A DNA stretch of 64,000 nucleotides from Magicicada septendecula. Taxonomy: Eukaryota > Arthropoda > Insecta > Hemiptera > Cicadidae. Shown in pieces: positions 22,897 to 35,865 of this stretch; positions within the stretch are counted from its first letter, which is position 1, and each line of letters opens with the position of its first letter. Below the pieces are notes generated by a model. The model was not told where the DNA came from. It saw only the letters and a program-made list of their open reading frames with translations, and did not search any database. The stretch lies in the NCBI GenBank assembly GCA_034769895.1, contig CM068373.1, positions 281,323,879 to 281,387,878 on the forward strand, given 5' to 3'. The position numbers and the translations under genes were made by a program.

Positions 22897-24275
22897 TGTG
22901 ACGATTTTAAAAAATATTTAAATCGCACAAATAAAAAATTTTGCTTTCTAACAAGTAAGAGTATTATCCACCCCTTACCTATACCTAGATTCCTGCATCA
23001 ACTTGAAATTGTCCCGTACCAACACGCAAAGAACGGTGTTAATTAAATAATAATAATAATTACGTTAATTATTTAAAATACGACTATATAAATAAGGAAA
23101 TTTCTAATTCGTAATAAAGTTAACATAAAGTATAATTAACAATTTAATTAATGAATAATTAATAGGTCTACTAAATAAAAGAACTATTTTCTCAGTGCGT
23201 AACTGACCCCTCGCCGCTAAACTATGCACACAGTCGCTAGTAGAACTTCGACATGTAAAGATGTCAGTTTTGTGTTGTCCACATACACGTAGGTGTATGC
23301 CGTTAAAAACATATATCCAGTTTGTGGTGATATTATTTTGAAAAATGTAGCGTGGAAAAATAAAAAAAAATATATAATGTAGTGTGTGAAAAGTTATAAA
23401 AAAAAAATGAAAGAAAGTAAAACTTAGCCGACACATCTCTTAAAAAATAAAACTGTAAGTGGTAAGATATGTTACTTACCAGACTTTAGTACTGCAAAAT
23501 AAGAACTGTAATTAAGGTGTAAAATGTGAACTACAAACTCCAGAAGTGGAAAACTCAAACTACAACAGTATGAACTTCAAGTAAAAAATCCGATCGTCGA
23601 GACTACCAGATATAATCAACCCAATGTAGCATCGAGAGGAACCATGTATTGCACCCTAGAAGACGACAGAAGATGACCATCATGGACCCCACAACAACCT
23701 CATGTTAAATTCAGGTGATATCCAAACATAACATTTGTAAAAGTTTGTTTCAGTAAGAGAAGTAACAAAAGAACAGTAAAGAACTTTTGATAATGTAAAG
23801 AATGACTTATAAGATTTGTAATTTCTGTAGTGAAGTAGTAGTAACATCACTAGGTAATTCTATAGTTTACAACCAACATTATTCTTCAAATAATTTGGTT
23901 AAAGTTGTGATAAATTAAAACTTAACAAAGTTCAGTCCCGGATCCGAGGTACTTGAAACAATATATAGATGAATACTTTTGAGATAAAAGGAATAAGACA
24001 TTTAATATTTTTACAGCATTAAACGCTGAATTTACTAGAGTAATTCTTTTAAAAAACAAAGTAAACCATGAGATTTGAGTAATAATAAAGAGATGTTTTT
24101 GCTAACACCTAGCGAGTGAATAAATTTATGCAATCCTTGACTATTTCCTATGTAATAATGTGTTATAATTTGTTAGTAAGTAAGTTTTACTAACAACGGC
24201 AGCTAGCTTAATTAACAGGTAACGAATTGAACTAGTTCCCGACTTTTGTGATGTGTTAACAAGGGAGACGTCACA
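22897..24275 (-). repeat. LTR (right copy)
   Basis: Starts TGTGACGATTTTAAA, ends GGGAGACGTCACA; carries about 115 extra bases near 23755-23890 relative to the left copy. Confidence 0.85.
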
Positions 24276-24289
24276 ACCTTTATCAAGAC

Positions 24290-24525
24290 TTGATATTGGA
24301 GGAAGACATGGGGAAGATTATCAAGTATTTAGGGGGTGAAAATGACGGCCAGTGGGAAGCAAGACAAAGAAATTCAATCCAGAATTAATTTATGGAAGAT
24401 GGCTATATCTACGTTAAATGGAATACTGTGGGATAAGCAAATTACAGCAGAAACTAAAACCAAAATATTTAAAACCATTGTTAGAATTATCATGACTTAC
24501 GGCTCAGAAGTTTGGACTGATTGTG
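24290..24525 (+). mobile_element. non-LTR retrotransposon fragment, family 2
   Basis: The plus strand encodes KYLGV-like start, KQDKEIQSRINLWKMAI and KTKIFKTIVRIIMTYGSEVW, the post-RT region of RTE/CR1-like LINEs. A related copy lies at 45570-46050. It is cut short at both ends. Confidence 0.75.
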
Positions 24526-24639
24526 AAATCGCACTCAACAATGGATTACATATTCTCACGTAGGCTTCGGGTGCCACTCTGTTTTTAAAGTCTTCTTCCC
24601 CATTCTTAAGAATTCTTCTTCATTCTTAAAAAAGAGTGA

Positions 24640-24799
24640 AAAAACCTTCAGAGACACCTACAGCACAAGATAATAGCCACAGAGCATTTTCACTGTACGC
24701 AAAAGGCACCACAAGCGAAATTAGCAATATGTTGAGGAAATATGGTAATGAAACAGTATTTTAACCACATCAGAAGCTGGGACAATTTCAGAAACCAAT
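24640..24799 (+). mobile_element. possible Penelope-like element fragment
   Basis: In one frame the DNA reads SLYAKGTTSEISNMLRKYGN followed by ETVF and a KLGQF-like stretch. Penelope-like elements carry a similar motif (YVKGTSEKI...ILRKYNIKTVF.P..KLGQ) between their RT and GIY-YIG endonuclease domains. The fragment is then interrupted by the BEL element. A single short match supports the call. Confidence 0.4.
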
Positions 24800-25284
24800 T
24801 GTTAAACTTTGTACCTTTTAATATCTGCAATGTAAAGGCATGCGCGTGCAGTGACGTCATTCCCCCCGCTAAACTGCTGCCAACGTGTCCTACACGCTCG
24901 CAGCAGCCTAGTTCAGTTAACTGTTAAACTCCGAACGGGCAACACGCCTTCAATCGCCGCGGCTATGTAATTATTTCAATTCGGAATATTCCACTTCAAA
25001 TTACTATCATGCTCTTCAGTGCTTAATTCATTAATACTTAGGCAATATTTAAGCTTCAATTTATTATTATGACTTTCAATATTTAATTTAATTCTACTTC
25101 TCAGTCAATGTATGCCGCGCTACACTGCACGTGCCAGGCAATCATTTTCATACAAACTTTAATAAACAGTTAATTCAAAGAAAAAATACAGTCCACTACT
25201 TTATTTCACATCATACCAGCCAACTCATCACCTAACGTTGTAAGACCAACTCAAGATTATTTCGAGAGCATCGAAGACGTAACA
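24800..25284 (+). repeat. BEL/Pao left LTR
   Basis: TGTTAAACTTTG...GAAGACGTAACA, 485 bp, preceded by the CCAAT duplication. An AATAAA-like word lies at about 25162. Confidence 0.92.
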
Positions 25285-25302
25285 TTTGGTCCTCCGGGCC
25301 GG
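25285..25302 (+). other. BEL/Pao primer-binding site
   Basis: TTTGGTCCTCCGGGCCGG directly after the LTR; the TTTGGTCC start is characteristic of BEL/Pao elements. Confidence 0.75.
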
Positions 25303-26094
25303 ATTAAGATTCTGATCTATATTTCATTTAATGGGCACAAACAACATTTTGCTCAAGCCCGAATCTTCTCAAACGTAAGATTGCTGGTCGTGAACATACA
25401 CTCATTACTACAAAAAAAAAACTTCATACTTGGCCGTACAAGATTCTACAAGACATCATCTCTAAGACAGCAAGATATTACAATTCATCGTCACTTGCCA
25501 TACATCAGTGGAAATTAGAACTTCAAGCCTGAACAGAGAGCTACAGCTTCAAGCATCACCCGACAAGCGGAAACAAGACTTGCGCCACCAATCCAAGGCC
25601 TGCCGGATAGGATCGCCAAGGAAACGACAGGCAACGGAGCCGTCTTAAACCTGCCGAGGACTCTCATAATCCAAGTGACTATGAACTTGTATTTCTCCTA
25701 GTTTTTCACTTATATAATTTTATGCACAGTAAAAATCAGTAATATTTACAAAATAATTTTTACATCAACAGAAATTCGTTTCAAGTGACAATAGACCTGT
25801 ATTTTCACATACATTTTCATTTATACAATTTTACAAGAATTCAGTCAGAAACTTAAATAATGTGATGAAGCTATATGTATATTTTTACTTTTAAATGAGT
25901 CATATTTTCAAATAATTTTTATATAACTATTTAAAAAAAATAAGTACCTATTATAATAAGGAATTAGATTAAGTTATATACCGATCACTGGCTGCCGCAT
26001 TATATCATAATTGGATAAAGTACGCAAATTGCATTAATTGTTCACCTGTTCTGTATTTATTTATCTGTTTCGGATCACAGCTTGCAGTTCAATC

Positions 26095-27360
26095 ATGACT
26101 GATGTGAAAGCTTTAATTAAAAAACGTGGCACAATTTCCATATCCCGTATAAACATCTTCGCGGACAATTTCGATCCTGAATTAAATGATCACCATGCTT
26201 TAAAAATTAAACTTCGTCACTTGATGGAGTTGTCCGCGAAGTATGGTGAAATTCAGACCCAAATTGAGGCTGAGGAATCTGAATTTCACATCGGTAAGTG
26301 ACAGGGTTCAAACAGAGGATGATCTCTGTACTATTGAGTGCAAGCTGCACAATTTATTAGAACGTGTAGAAGAGGTGAACAAAAAACCATTAAATCAAGC
26401 GCAAGTTACGCCAATTAAAACATCCCCTATTCAGTTAGAGCCAATTAAATTACCCTGCTTCTCAGGCAACATTATTGATTGGCAGCATTATTACAACATT
26501 TTCTTGGAGTTAGTACACGTCAGAACTGACCTGGCGGACATCCAGAAATTACATTATTTACATTCTTCACTAAGGGACGAGGCTTTAAATGTAATAAAGT
26601 CTCTCCCAATCACCCATGATAATTATGCGGCAGCCATTGAGCTATTGAAGGCCAAGTATGATAGTAAATTAATTGTCTCAGCGTATCATATAGGGAATGT
26701 CCTGGGCATGAAGGCCATTCAGCAAGAGTCCATGGTTGGCATTTCAAAATTTATTGACGAAATCACCGCAAATATAAACGCTTTGAATTCATTGAGTTTA
26801 CCTGTAAATACTTTTGAAATTATTTTTGTTCAATATTTAACGCAGAAACTCGATAACCAGACGTGCCGACTATGGAAGGAAAGTCTATCCGACGGGCGAT
26901 TCCCTAATTTCAACAATTTTATTAAATTTTTAAATGGTAGAAGGCAATTATTGCAAAACGTCGGCGCCTCGACCAGTTCAGCAAACAGAATACAAGTTAG
27001 CGATAAGATTCCCTATCGCAAGACCATTAAATCCGTTGAGCTCACTAGGTCAACATTTCATACTCATATCAACAATAACATTTGTCAGCTGTGTCGCGGT
27101 AAACATAGACTGTCTGAATGCCCACAATTAGTGGCTATATCTCCCTTTGAGCGAAAAGGCATTTTACTCAAACACAAACTTTGCTTAAATTGCATGCGTC
27201 CAGGCCATGAGCCCTCTCACTGTCCTTCCAAATTTTCTTGTAGGACATGTTCTAAACGACATCATACAATGATCCACATATCAGGCAGTAACCCTTCAAG
27301 CAGGGGCAACAATCTATTTTCCCTCAAATTACAAACAAACAAATCTATTCTATTATCCAC
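26095..27360 (+). pseudogene. BEL/Pao gag region
   Basis: The N-terminal part (ALIKKRGTISISRINIF, given in part) and the following segment with KLPCFSGNIIDWQHYYNIF match the DUF1759-type gag of BEL/Pao elements. Near 27.08-27.29 kb there are cysteine/histidine clusters (CQLCRGKHRLSEC, LCLNCMRPGHEPSHC, CRTCSKRHHTMIH) that read as zinc knuckles. These bind RNA in retroelement capsids. Part of one long frame (26243-28450) that continues into protease and RT, as in other BEL/Pao elements with a single polyprotein. Confidence 0.85.
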
Positions 27361-28080
27361 CGCGGTCTGCATGACAACGGACCAAGCCGGTAGGAAGCAT
27401 CCAGTAAGGGTTTTATTGGATTCAGGATCTCAAGCAAACTTCTGTACCATGAGTTTCGCGCGTCACATGGGTCTAAAATTAACCAAGTCTCAATTACCCA
27501 TCACTGGTATAAACAATTCCTTATGTCAAGCTGACTTTAGTACAAGGGTAAGGCTGAATTCTCGTTACAAGGATTTCAATCTGAACGTGCATTGCGCTGT
27601 GCTTCCCAGTATTACGAATAATCTCCCTGCAGAATCGTTTGATATCTCATCCCTAAATATACCAAAAAACATATTCCTAGCTGACCCGCAACTGAACTTT
27701 TCTTCACAAATCGACATATTACTTGGTGCCCAGTACTATTTACAATTGATTGAACCGATCAAATTCATCCGCAGCCCACATTTTCCCATAATACAGGAGA
27801 CAAAATTGGGATTCATCCTCGCTGGTAACCTGCCGTTTAATGTCGACATGACAAAACCTGTTTCATCATTTGTAGCGTGCGAAGACAACAATGCCATTTC
27901 ATCGCAATTAAAAGACTTCTGGCAATTGGAGGACGTTGCAGTCCGTACTCCCTCATTTGAGGACTCAGAATGCGAAAGCCATTTTATCGCAAACACTTTC
28001 CGCAATAATAGTGGTAGATTTGTGGTGTCCCTACCTCGCAGGGTATACAATTCTCATTTGGGCGATTCCCTTCCAGGAGC
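27361..28080 (+). pseudogene. BEL/Pao aspartic protease region (DUF1758-like)
   Basis: VRVLLDSGSQANFCTMSFA carries the retropepsin D-S-G active-site motif, and IDILLGAQYYLQLI and TKLGFILAG follow at the expected spacing. Its role would be to cut the polyprotein. Confidence 0.85.
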
Positions 28081-29000
28081 TATTCGCAGATTTCAATCAC
28101 TGGAACTTAAGTTCAAGCAGAACCCTGCTCTTCATAAAGACTATAGTAAATTCATGCAGGAATATTTAACACTGGGTCACATGTCTTTGCTTGATTCTTA
28201 CGATTTGTCAGTCAATAAGTCAGACACCTTCTACTTGCCGCACCATTCTGTTTTTAAGGGCTCTAGTATAACCACCAAATTGCGAGTTGTTTCCGACGGC
28301 TCTGCCAAAACAACAAATAATTTGTCCGTGAACGACACATTGATGGTTGTTCCCACGGTCCAGCAGGATTTTTTTCGATTATGTCTCGGTTTAGAACGCA
28401 CCGATACGTCCTCATTTCGGACACTGAAAAAATGTACCGTCAAATTTTAGTTACTCCCAGGGATTCTAATTTGCAACGAATTGTTTGGTGCGACGCCCCC
28501 CATAGGGAACTTCAACACTACGCCTTGAGGACAGTCACATATGGGACTGCAAGCGCTTCATTTCTGGCCACAAGATGCTTGGCACAAATAGCCCAGGAAA
28601 ACAAAACTCAACACCCTATAGCCTGTTCTGCTATCGCAAACGATTTCTACGTGGACGATCTCATGACCGGCTCAGATAACCCACACATGTTATCACAAAT
28701 GAAGTCCGACATTACAAATTTATTAAGTCAATACGGGGTTTACTTTCCACAAGTGGTTTTCCAATGATCAAACCATTATAACTTCACCCGCCAACTCTTC
28801 CCTTGACTTTAATAAGAATAAACTATACGTACTTTGGGAATTCAAAGGGACATTAACGATGATAGTTTCGTATATAGTTTTCAAAGAAATTTCGAAGTGG
28901 AGGTATTTAGCAAGAGAAGGGTATTATCCGTTATCGCCGGAATTTACCACCCATTAGGACTTATTGGCCCGGTTATATTTTGGTGCAAGCATTTCATGCA
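28081..29000 (+). pseudogene. BEL/Pao reverse transcriptase region
   Basis: YYLPHHSVFK and TTKLRVVSDGSAKT-type RT motifs near 28.23-28.33 kb, and NDFYVDDLMTG near 28.64-28.68 kb, which carries the catalytic Y-x-D-D box in its Pao form (YVDD). Then RRVLSVIAGIYHPLGLIGP marks the RT/RNase H connection. The region is broken. Confidence 0.85.
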
Positions 29001-29700
29001 AATACTGTGGTTAACCGGAACAAGTTGGGACGACCCCCTGTCAGACTCATTATCTAATCAATGGGTAGAGCTTTATGCTCAGCTGATATCAGACACTTAT
29101 TTTAAGATTCCAAGTTCCGTAAAGAATTTGAATAATTCCCAAATCATTTCATTTCAACTCCATGGGTTTGCCGACGCGTCAGTAAAGGGTTACGCGTGCT
29201 GCATTTATGTGCGAACGGTGTATTCAAACCACAGCATTTCATCAAACTTGTTATGCTCTAAATCTAGAGTCGCTCCCTTCAAGCAGGTAACATTACCCCG
29301 ACTTGAACTTTGCGCCTGTCTCTTATTGGCTCAGTTGGTTTCCAAGGTTGTAAACGCTGTGAGTTATAAATTTGACGACTTGTATTTTTACTCCGACTCA
29401 ATGATCGCCTTACACTGGATTCACCAGCAGTCTTACAGATGGAAGGTATTTGTCTCCAACCGCGTTGCGGAGATACAGCGATTCACTGCAAAGGGTATCT
29501 GGCATCATGTCTCTTCACATGCCAACCCTGCTGACATCCTATCGTGTGGTTGTCTACCCCGTTTTTTACACGGTCACCCACAATGGTGGTATGGTCCATC
29601 CTGGTTGTCCAATGAGTCATCATCATGGCCCACTAGTGCTTTCGATGCCCATTCACCCTGCACTCATCCCGATCTTGAGCAAGAACAACGTAAACAAGTC
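29001..29700 (+). pseudogene. BEL/Pao RNase H region
   Basis: HGFADASVKGYACCIYVR has the first RNase H aspartate, LPRLELCACLLLAQLV the glutamate, and YFYSDSMIALHWI the third acidic site; WHHVSSHANPADILS completes the usual Pao pattern. Confidence 0.85.
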
Positions 29701-29989
29701 CAAACCACACTGGTTGCCGCTTCATCTACGCCTAATTATTTTGAAAACTACTCTTCGCTTTCAAAACTCCTTCGTGTATTTTCTTACTGCCTTCGATTCA
29801 TTCGGAACTCTAGGCTTCCCGTAGATGATAGAAACACTTCTTTTTTAACTTCCCGTGAACTACATGGTACACTTTAGATTTTTATTCGCCAGTCCCAGCG
29901 ATCGCATTTTAATATCGAAATCAAGGAACTTGAGGCATCCCTAATAATAGTAAAATTCTTTCACTTAACCCCTTTCTGGACAATACGGG

Positions 29990-30780
29990 AATATTACGCG
30001 TGGGCGGACGCCTTCAGCACTCTCAGCTTACCTATGGTAGCAAACACCAAATCATACTCCACCCGCATTTCCATCTCAGTAAACTAATCATAGAAGGGGA
30101 GCATCTTCGTCTACTCCATGCTGGGGTACAATTGACTCAGTACTCTCTACGTCGGAAATACTGGATAATTAATGATAAATCGTACATACGTTCAGTAATA
30201 CACAAATGCATCACATGCTGTCGATTCCGTGCTAGGGTCTCAAGCCAATTATTAGGACAATTGCCCTCTTCCCGAGTTACTCCTGCTAAGCCATTTTCTC
30301 AATGTGCAGTCGACTACGCCGGTCCTGTATTTATACGTCAGAGTAGGCAGCGTTCCAAATCGATGTCAAAGGCTTCTATGCATGTATATGATGATGTACT
30401 CTCTATTTATATGCATGGACACTAAGGCCATTCACCTTGAATTAGTCTCAGCTCTCACCTCAGACGCTTTCATATCTGCCTTAAGACGTTTTTTAGCTCG
30501 TAGAGGCATCCCTTCACAGATATTTTCTGACAATGGTACAAATTTTCGTCGTGCTAGCAGTACACTTCACGACTTATAAAAACTTCTCCAATCAAACGAA
30601 TTTGAACAGACTACCCAGGACTTTACCAGTGCCCAAGGTATCAAATGGTCCTTCATCCCCCCGTCAGCACCTCATTTCGGTGGCCTGTGGGAGAGTTGAG
30701 TCAAGAGCGTCAAGTTTCATTTGCGGCGCGTTGTCGGCAGAACCATTCTCACGTTTGAAGAGTATTACACCATTTTAACT
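29990..30780 (+). pseudogene. BEL/Pao integrase region
   Basis: An H-H-C-C zinc domain (HLRLLHAGVQLTQYSLRRKY ... CITC) is followed by an integrase core with CAVDYAGPVFI and IFSDNGTNFRRA (first two acidic residues) and the FIPPSAPHFGG-like stretch. It would insert the DNA copy. Broken. Confidence 0.85.
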
Positions 30781-30914
30781 CAAATAGAGTCCTGCCTCAA
30801 CTCACGCCCATTGTTCGCCATCTCAAATGACTCTAGGGATCCCGAGCCTTTGACTCCAGCGCACTTCTTGGTTGGTTCTCCACTCACTTCACTCCCGGAA
30901 CCTGACTATTCCTA

Positions 30915-31229
30915 AGTAAAAATTGGTCGTTTGGGTAGATGCAGCTGCTGCAAAGATTCACCCACTCTATATGGAAGAGGTGGTCAAGGGATTATTTGCA
31001 CCAGTTGCAACAACGCAACAGATGGCGTCTCCAGTCAAAAAATTTGGCTCCCGGACAACTCGTCCTTATTTTGGAAGAAAATTCCCCCCTGCAGTTGAAA
31101 CGCGGTATAGTCACTCAGGTCCATTTGGGTCAGGATTCACTAGTGCGCGTAGCGGATGTTCGCACCGCAAACGGCATCCTACGTAGGCCCATTCACAAAT
31201 TATGCCCACTTCCAGTGGCCTCAGATTAA
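30915..31229 (+). pseudogene. BEL/Pao C-terminal DUF5641-like domain
   Basis: RDYLHQLQQRNRW, LAPGQLVLILEENSPLQ and RVADVRTANGILRRPIHKL are the standard final domain of Pao-type polyproteins, preceded by LTPAHFLVG. Confidence 0.85.
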
Positions 31230-31662
31230 TTACATTAACGTTCAAACGACATGTATCATTGACTTGAACTTTTATCGCATTCTCGTGCTTCATGCCCGGG
31301 ACATACCCCAGGCGATCGCATGCTTGCCATTTGTTATTCTTATTATATTATTATTATGTCTTTGTATTATGATATTATTATGTATTATTGAATTTTTTGG
31401 TGTCATTATTATGTCATTATGCATTTCAATTATTATGGCTTTTTTATTATTGTATTATTATGTATCCTTATCATATTATTATGTGTTATTGAATTTTTGG
31501 GATCATTATTCTACTATTATGTAATGTCAATTATTATGCACAGTCAATTATTATGTCTGTCTTATTCTCTTATTATTATGTATTACTATGTCTTGACATT
31601 TATGATGCACTATTCATATAATAACTTAAACTGCAAAATCGCCCGATTTTGTGCGGGCAGTA
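31230..31662 (+). other. BEL/Pao 3' untranslated stretch
   Basis: TTATTATG-rich low-complexity DNA up to a GTGCGGGCAG stretch that serves as the polypurine-type region before the right LTR. Confidence 0.7.
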
Positions 31663-32148
31663 TGTTAAACTTTGTACCTTTTAATATCTGCAATGTAAAG
31701 GCATGCGCGTGCAGTGACGTCATTCCCCCCGCTAAACTGCTGCCAGCGTGTCCCACACGCTCGCAGCAGCCTAGTTCAATTAACTGTTAAACTCCGAACG
31801 GGCAACAAGCCTTCAATCGTCGCGGCTATGTAATTATTTCAATTCGGAATATTCCACTTCAACATACTATCATGCTCTTCAGTGCTTAATTCATTAATAC
31901 TTAGGCAATATTTCAGCTTCAAATTATTATTATGACTTTCAATGTTTAATTTAATTCTACTTCTCAGTCAATGTATGCCGCGCTACACTGCACGTGCCAG
32001 GCAATCATTTTCATACAAACTTTAATAAACAGTTAATTCAAAGAAAAAAATACAGTCCACTACTTTATTTCACATCATACCAGCCAACTCATCACCTAAC
32101 GTTGTAAGACCAACTCAAGATTATTTCGAGAGCGTCGAAGACGTAACA
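31663..32148 (+). repeat. BEL/Pao right LTR
   Basis: 486 bp, same ends as the left LTR; followed by the CCAAT duplication. Confidence 0.92.
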
Positions 32149-32153
32149 CCAAT

Positions 32154-32868
32154 GAACGACAGAAACCCGTTTCACACTGAAGCTTCAGAGTTCCATCTAT
32201 GCGGAACGAGGCGCAGTCACCAAAAGCAGGAAGGACAGCGCTCCTAGCGGCAGTCTCTGAAAAAGCTCTAACGGAGAGAAAGCTAGTTTAGGCAATCAGG
32301 TTAAAATTTTACATTTTTATCAATAATAATTTGTGATCCTGGTCGGTAGTATTCTTTATAGTTAATAGTAACTAAAAGGAGAAAAACATGTCACCATATG
32401 AAATAGAATGACACTTATGTTAGAGTATTATTACAACAGAGTATAATTAAGCGTCATTTCGTTTGTTATGACTTACACTGGAGTGAATGTCCACGGCAAA
32501 CTTACTCATATCGTGTATTCGTTGACTCTCTCTCTTTCTGTACTCTCTCTCTCCCCCGTATATCTTTTACGCGAGGCACACCGTATCCTAGCAATGCTAG
32601 CGAGACAGTGAGTTATGTTCAGCCTGCTTCTAGCGTTCGATTAAAAAGTGTCTTCATCTCACAGGAAACTCACTCGCACTTGTTATTCTGACACTAAATC
32701 AATTTTGTCATAACCCCGTCTTCTACCTTTTCTTCAATATATTCTTTTTGTAAACATATGTTGTAATTTGAGGAGACTTGTTGTAACTAGAATATTGATC
32801 TCTGGATCTTGCAGTTCTTGCTTTGGATGATTACTTTATCGTGCTCAAACAGCATTGCATTCATATTG
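32154..32868. other. spacer after the BEL element
   Basis: The first part should continue the interrupted Penelope-like relic but I could not align it. A CTCTCT-rich patch lies at 32527-32563. No ORF. Confidence 0.4.
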
Positions 32869-33310
32869 TTACGACGGTCTAACTGATCGTCGTATGATAC
32901 AGTGGAAAAGAAAATACAAGACACCAATTAAATCACTAATAACCAGCTTTAATTATCATAATTAATCAACTGTAATCAACAAGATAGTCTTTTAAAACAA
33001 TTTACGTAAAAATTGTCCACAAGCAATAATAATGCTAACTATAAAGAATTCCGCACTAATTATAATACAACACTTCGCTACAAACATTAGATCCGTGCTA
33101 AAGAAATCACTCCACACCACTGGACTGACAAGCCGGCAGCTATGACTTTTTATAGGTAGCGCACGCCTTCTAGAAATTTTCCATTCTCAATGTGGATGCC
33201 ACTTAATGCGTGTTCAAGTGGTATGTACAGTACTCTGGAACATACTTGAACGCGGCCTTGACTGAGGCAACACCTGCCATACTAGGTCGAAGACGCTCTC
33301 GGCTATTCTA
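32869..33310 (+). repeat. dispersed repeat family X, copy 1
   Basis: TGTTACGACGG...CGTCGTATGATACAGTGG...ACACCAATTAAATCA...CCAGCTTTAAT and, further on, AATAATAATGCTAACTAT and CACTAATTATAATACA. The same order of phrases recurs at 59795-60420. The TGTTACG start suggests an LTR or LTR fragment, but the other end was not found. Confidence 0.55.
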
Positions 33311-33369
33311 GGTGGTTCCAATCGTTTCAATGTGTATGGTTTATTATTTATTTTCATTCCCGGATCCAC

Positions 33370-33592
33370 TCGTAATTTCCACTCTTTAGCTATGACATCA
33401 ATATGACTATGTCATCGATGAGTCATAGGAGGATTCCGTTTTTTTCTATTCTTCATGGATAAAAATATTTCTTCTAGTTCCTCAAATGTTATTCAGTCTA
33501 CTCCTGTGTGTCCTTTTACATCGTCTATAGCTTCCTGGGGAACGTTAGGGTCATACCATAGTTCTCTGTAATGTTCCACTAATATAGACATC
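33370..33592 (-). mobile_element. LINE fragment, region before the RT core
   Basis: The minus strand reads YRELWYDPNVPQEAIDDVKG and ITFEELEEIF, typical of the segment just upstream of RT motifs in RTE-like LINEs. Truncated at both sides. Confidence 0.6.
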
Positions 33593-34010
33593 CACAATTA
33601 CAGACTCCACTAAAATTGTATAAGTTAATGGCTGTATCAGTGTTATTGTATGGGTTACGTAGTGTTTAAAAAATATCTGCGTAGAATACAGGCACCAGCG
33701 GAGATGAGATTCTTGCGACCTATTAAAGGCTGTACACGGAGCGATAGACTCTACAATGAAGATATTTGCAAAGAGCCGAACATTTTTAATATCCAAGATC
33801 GTATCGCGTAAAACAAATAGAAATGGCATGTTCACCTAAATTGGATGCCAGGTGGCAGGTTGTATAAGGATGTTTAGCAAAACATGCCAGTTGGACAGCA
33901 AAGTATAGGAAGGCCTAGGAACCGTTGGTGAAACGTATAGCCTATATTCATTTGAGACCGGAACAGATGATTCGCCTTGTGCCTAATAGAAGGAGAAGAA
34001 AAAAAGAAAT
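33593..34010 (+). mobile_element. RTE-like LINE 3' end (family 1)
   Basis: The plus strand reads LKLYKLMAVSVLLYG and, near the end, HLRPEQMIRLVPNRRRR, the usual last residues of these RTE-like proteins, then an AGAAGAAG-rich tail. Several stops. It abuts the minus-strand LINE piece at 33370-33592. Confidence 0.75.
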
Positions 34011-34700
34011 GTAATATACATTTCTTATCAGTTTAATGGGACACGAGTAATTTTTTAAACTACTACAGAAAATGTCCAAAAAAAAAAGAGAAAGATATTA
34101 ATATATTGCAACAATACATATATGTGCATATTTGCCCAGGGCGGTATGTTTTATATTGTAATTAGCGTAAATAGAATAAGGAACAGTTTTATACAATTTT
34201 GTGCAAGAAAGTGCAGGCTCTGTCATGTCGAGAGTGCACCTGCTTCGATAGTTAAAAATACGGCGTGTGTGTGAGCCAGTTCCGACAGGCATTGAACGAA
34301 AAGATGGGGTGATGCGTTACAGCCGTAATCATGTCTTAACAGGATTATAATAAACTAATTACTTGTGTTAAACCTGTAAGCAAAGACTTACGCCAATTAT
34401 AAAGACACCATTATATTAAGGGATTTTTATCGAGTACGGTAACGTAAAATTTATTTCCAGAGGTGCAATATTAAAGATACTAACTAATTAATATTAATTA
34501 CTAGTGTAATTGAAGAGTAATTAATATGTGTGGTATATGTGAGTGACCAGAGAAAAATTACGCAAACAATGATATCGATCAGGTGACGAATATGGTCATG
34601 AGTTCGCGATAATTAACCAAAAAGTGAGTGTAATAAAAAGGACGCTTTGGCAATCTCTAGCTTGTCGATAACAGGCCTGTTCCTGTAAAATCGCCACCAG
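34011..34700. other. unassigned AT-rich DNA
   Basis: No repeat or ORF recognised. Confidence 0.4.
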
Positions 34701-34740
34701 TATAAATACCACTGGCAATTTAGGCGATCACACACTCAGA
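34701..34740 (+). promoter_or_regulatory. TATA-box-like sequence with possible initiator
   Basis: TATAAATACC at 34701-34710 is followed about 30-36 bases later by CACTCAGACT, which has an arthropod initiator look (TCAG/TCAGT). It could be a core promoter of an LTR or lost gene; no transcript or ORF supports it. Confidence 0.2.
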
Positions 34741-34791
34741 CTCAAGGAATCTACAGACGACGTTACACTGCCCGTTTGCAGATCGACATGG

Positions 34792-34819
34792 ACACACACA
34801 CACACACACACACACACAC
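34792..34819. repeat. short (CA)n microsatellite
   Basis: About 14 CA units. Confidence 0.9.
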
Positions 34820-34937
34820 TACCACACTCACACCAAGACGTAAGGAGGAATTCTGGAGCATCAACAACAACAACACTTAGAGACAACAACCACAGCAGCA
34901 GAATAACCATCGTCAACATCATCATACTCTCAGGATT

Positions 34938-35865
<928 letters not shown>

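Larger units (their letters stand above)
20151..24275 (-). mobile_element. non-coding LTR retrotransposon with paired LTRs
   Basis: Two long direct repeats (20151-21391 and 22897-24275) bracket 1.5 kb without any long ORF. The outer ends are TGTGACG and CGTCACA, and ACCT flanks both sides (20147-20150 and 24276-24279), a 4-bp target duplication. By LTR reading direction (shared with the solo LTR at 2452) the likely sense strand is minus, but no coding region confirms this. LTRs are nearly identical apart from an extra segment of about 115 bases in the right copy. It looks structurally complete but non-autonomous; its reverse transcriptase must come from another element of this gypsy-like family. 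Confidence 0.8.
24800..32148 (+). mobile_element. BEL/Pao LTR retrotransposon, broken
   Basis: It is bounded by 485-486 bp LTRs (24800-25284 and 31663-32148), both TGTTAAAC...GTAACA, and flanked by CCAAT on each side (24795-24799 and 32149-32153), the 5-bp duplication typical of BEL/Pao. A BEL-type primer site TTTGGTCCTCCGGGCC follows the left LTR. Internal parts in order: gag, aspartic protease, RT, RNase H, integrase, and a DUF5641-like C-terminal domain. By eye the LTRs differ at about a dozen positions (2-3 percent), so the insertion is moderately recent. The coding region is broken in roughly six to eight places, so the copy is a fossil. It landed in a Penelope-like relic. Confidence 0.92.
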
